A stretch of 5,670 bases of DNA from Candidatus Cloacimonadota bacterium (GTDB taxonomy: Bacteria > Cloacimonadota > Cloacimonadia > JGIOTU-2 > B8-G9), in the NCBI GenBank assembly GCA_003647765.1, contig QMNM01000120.1, positions 1-5,670 of the forward strand. Direction: 5' to 3'. Below the pieces are notes generated by a model, which made no database searches, had not been told where the DNA came from, and saw only the letters and a program-made list of their open reading frames with translations. The position numbers and the translations under genes were made by a program. This document shows positions 5,309-5,670 of this stretch, in pieces. Each line of letters opens with the position of its first letter. Position 1 is the stretch's first letter.

Positions 5309-5400
5309 GGACAAAGGAGTATGAAAATTCAGGCATTCCCAAGCTCTATCTTGGGAATGCCTGAATTTGTTTATTTCTTTTCTTTGTGTCTTTGTGGTTA
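5309..5400 (+). repeat. Hairpin repeat element, copy 2 (REP/MITE-like)
   Basis: This element shares ACAAAGGAGTATGAAAAT and GCATTCCCA on the left, and TTTCTTTGTGTCTTTGTG on the right, with the copy at 3551-3685. The outer arms are imperfectly inverted. The centre here is a perfect hairpin (5325-5368), unlike the GC-rich palindrome of copy 1. No coding potential is convincing. Confidence 0.75.
5325..5368 (+). terminator. Perfect 19-bp-stem hairpin, possible terminator
   Basis: AAATTCAGGCATTCCCAAG (5325-5343) and its exact complement (5350-5368) are separated by the six-base loop CTCTAT. A T-rich run follows (GTTTATTTCTTTTC). In the transcript this would be a very stable hairpin located ~110 bases after the hydrogenase-like gene, so it could end or stabilise the message. 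Because it is the core of a dispersed repeat, termination may be a side effect rather than its purpose. Confidence 0.55.
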
Positions 5401-5491
5401 GAAAGAATTGGAAAAAATAGTAAGTCCATTGGATAGGATGAAGGAAAGGAGTGAAATTGACAAAGAAAAATAATTGGCACACAAAAGGATG

Positions 5492-5517
5492 TATATCCGA
5501 AGTATACTTCGGATATA
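5492..5517. repeat. Perfect 26-bp palindrome
   Basis: TATATCCGAAGTA is followed immediately by its exact reverse complement TACTTCGGATATA, with no spacer. It shares the outer TATATCCG...CGGATATA with the palindrome at 5533-5557. It could be a protein-binding or recombination site, or part of another small repeat. Confidence 0.9.
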
Positions 5518-5532
5518 ACACCATATTGGTTA

Positions 5533-5557
5533 TATATCCGCATTAATTGCGGATATA
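5533..5557. repeat. Related palindrome with 10-bp arms
   Basis: TATATCCGCA (5533-5542) and TGCGGATATA (5548-5557) flank a five-base TTAAT spacer. It is a sibling of the palindrome at 5492-5517, with centres about 40 bases apart. Confidence 0.9.
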
Positions 5558-5670
5558 AATAAGTTATACGACATTCCGCCCGCCTCTAAAAGAACTATTT
5601 TTGAAGGGTTTTCGTGGCAAAGAGAAAACTTTTTAAATACGTGTATGTATTCAGCAATACAGGTAAATAA

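Larger units (their letters stand above)
5401..5670. other. Gene-poor stretch with palindromes, no supported gene
   Basis: I find no convincing gene here. Two tiny frames have plausible starts: TTG 5408 (21 codons before its stop) and TTG 5457 with AAGGAG at 5446-5451 (29 codons). Neither resembles a known protein. The frame from 5519 to the window end has no stop and includes YDIPPASKRTIFEGFSW; lacking a start codon apart from ATG 5645, it may be a gene remnant or the lead-in to a gene that continues beyond the window. Confidence 0.5.

Noticed and set aside
5300-5543. Two reverse-strand frames of 65-74 codons
   Set aside because: They read through the hairpin repeat and a palindrome, have no known motif and overlap each other in different frames.
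5457-5546. 29-codon frame from TTG with AAGGAG upstream
   Set aside because: The SD is good, but the product is tiny, unknown, and made largely of the two palindromes.

Overview
The window looks like part of an operon from an AT-rich anaerobic bacterium, probably an uncultured lineage. Strong Shine-Dalgarno (SD) sites and the presence of GxxExxY and four-helix-bundle (23S rRNA IVS-type) small proteins point to Bacteria. I cannot name a phylum from sequence alone. All supported genes are on the + strand.

Three genes form the metabolic backbone. They are a [2Fe-2S] plus two [4Fe-4S] electron-transfer protein of the fumarate/thiol:fumarate reductase B type (676-1362), a 555-residue FAD flavoprotein of the fumarate reductase/succinate dehydrogenase/L-aspartate oxidase superfamily (1796-3463), and a protein like the small subunit of group 3 [NiFe] hydrogenase (MvhG type, 4212-5213). 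Together they suggest a soluble enzyme that passes electrons from a hydrogenase- or Hdr-like module through iron-sulfur clusters to a flavin site reducing fumarate or a similar substrate. No membrane anchor, hydrogenase large subunit or clear HdrA/B/C gene lies in the window; any partners should lie beyond its ends. Just after the small-subunit gene there is a start codon with an SD site and a frame that breaks after ten codons. It may be the remnant of the next operon gene.

The unusual part is what sits between these genes. Every gap holds a different repeat-bounded insert. 1-666 is a GxxExxY nuclease-fold gene between two ~92-bp palindromic direct repeats, with part of a third copy at the window start. 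1363-1785 is a four-helix-bundle gene between AT-rich inverted repeats. 3464-4190 is a second, divergent GxxExxY gene in a nested structure: tandem AATTAACC-type repeats, ~30-bp terminal inverted repeats and a hairpin repeat. 5214-5670 holds a second copy of that hairpin repeat, a perfect 19-bp-stem hairpin and two related palindromes, but no convincing gene. Each of the three gene-bearing inserts begins at, or close after, the stop codon (or repeat) on its left and ends just before the SD of the next backbone gene, so translation signals and gene order are kept. Both GxxExxY genes also share a leader motif ending in GGTGAAA a few bases before the start codon.
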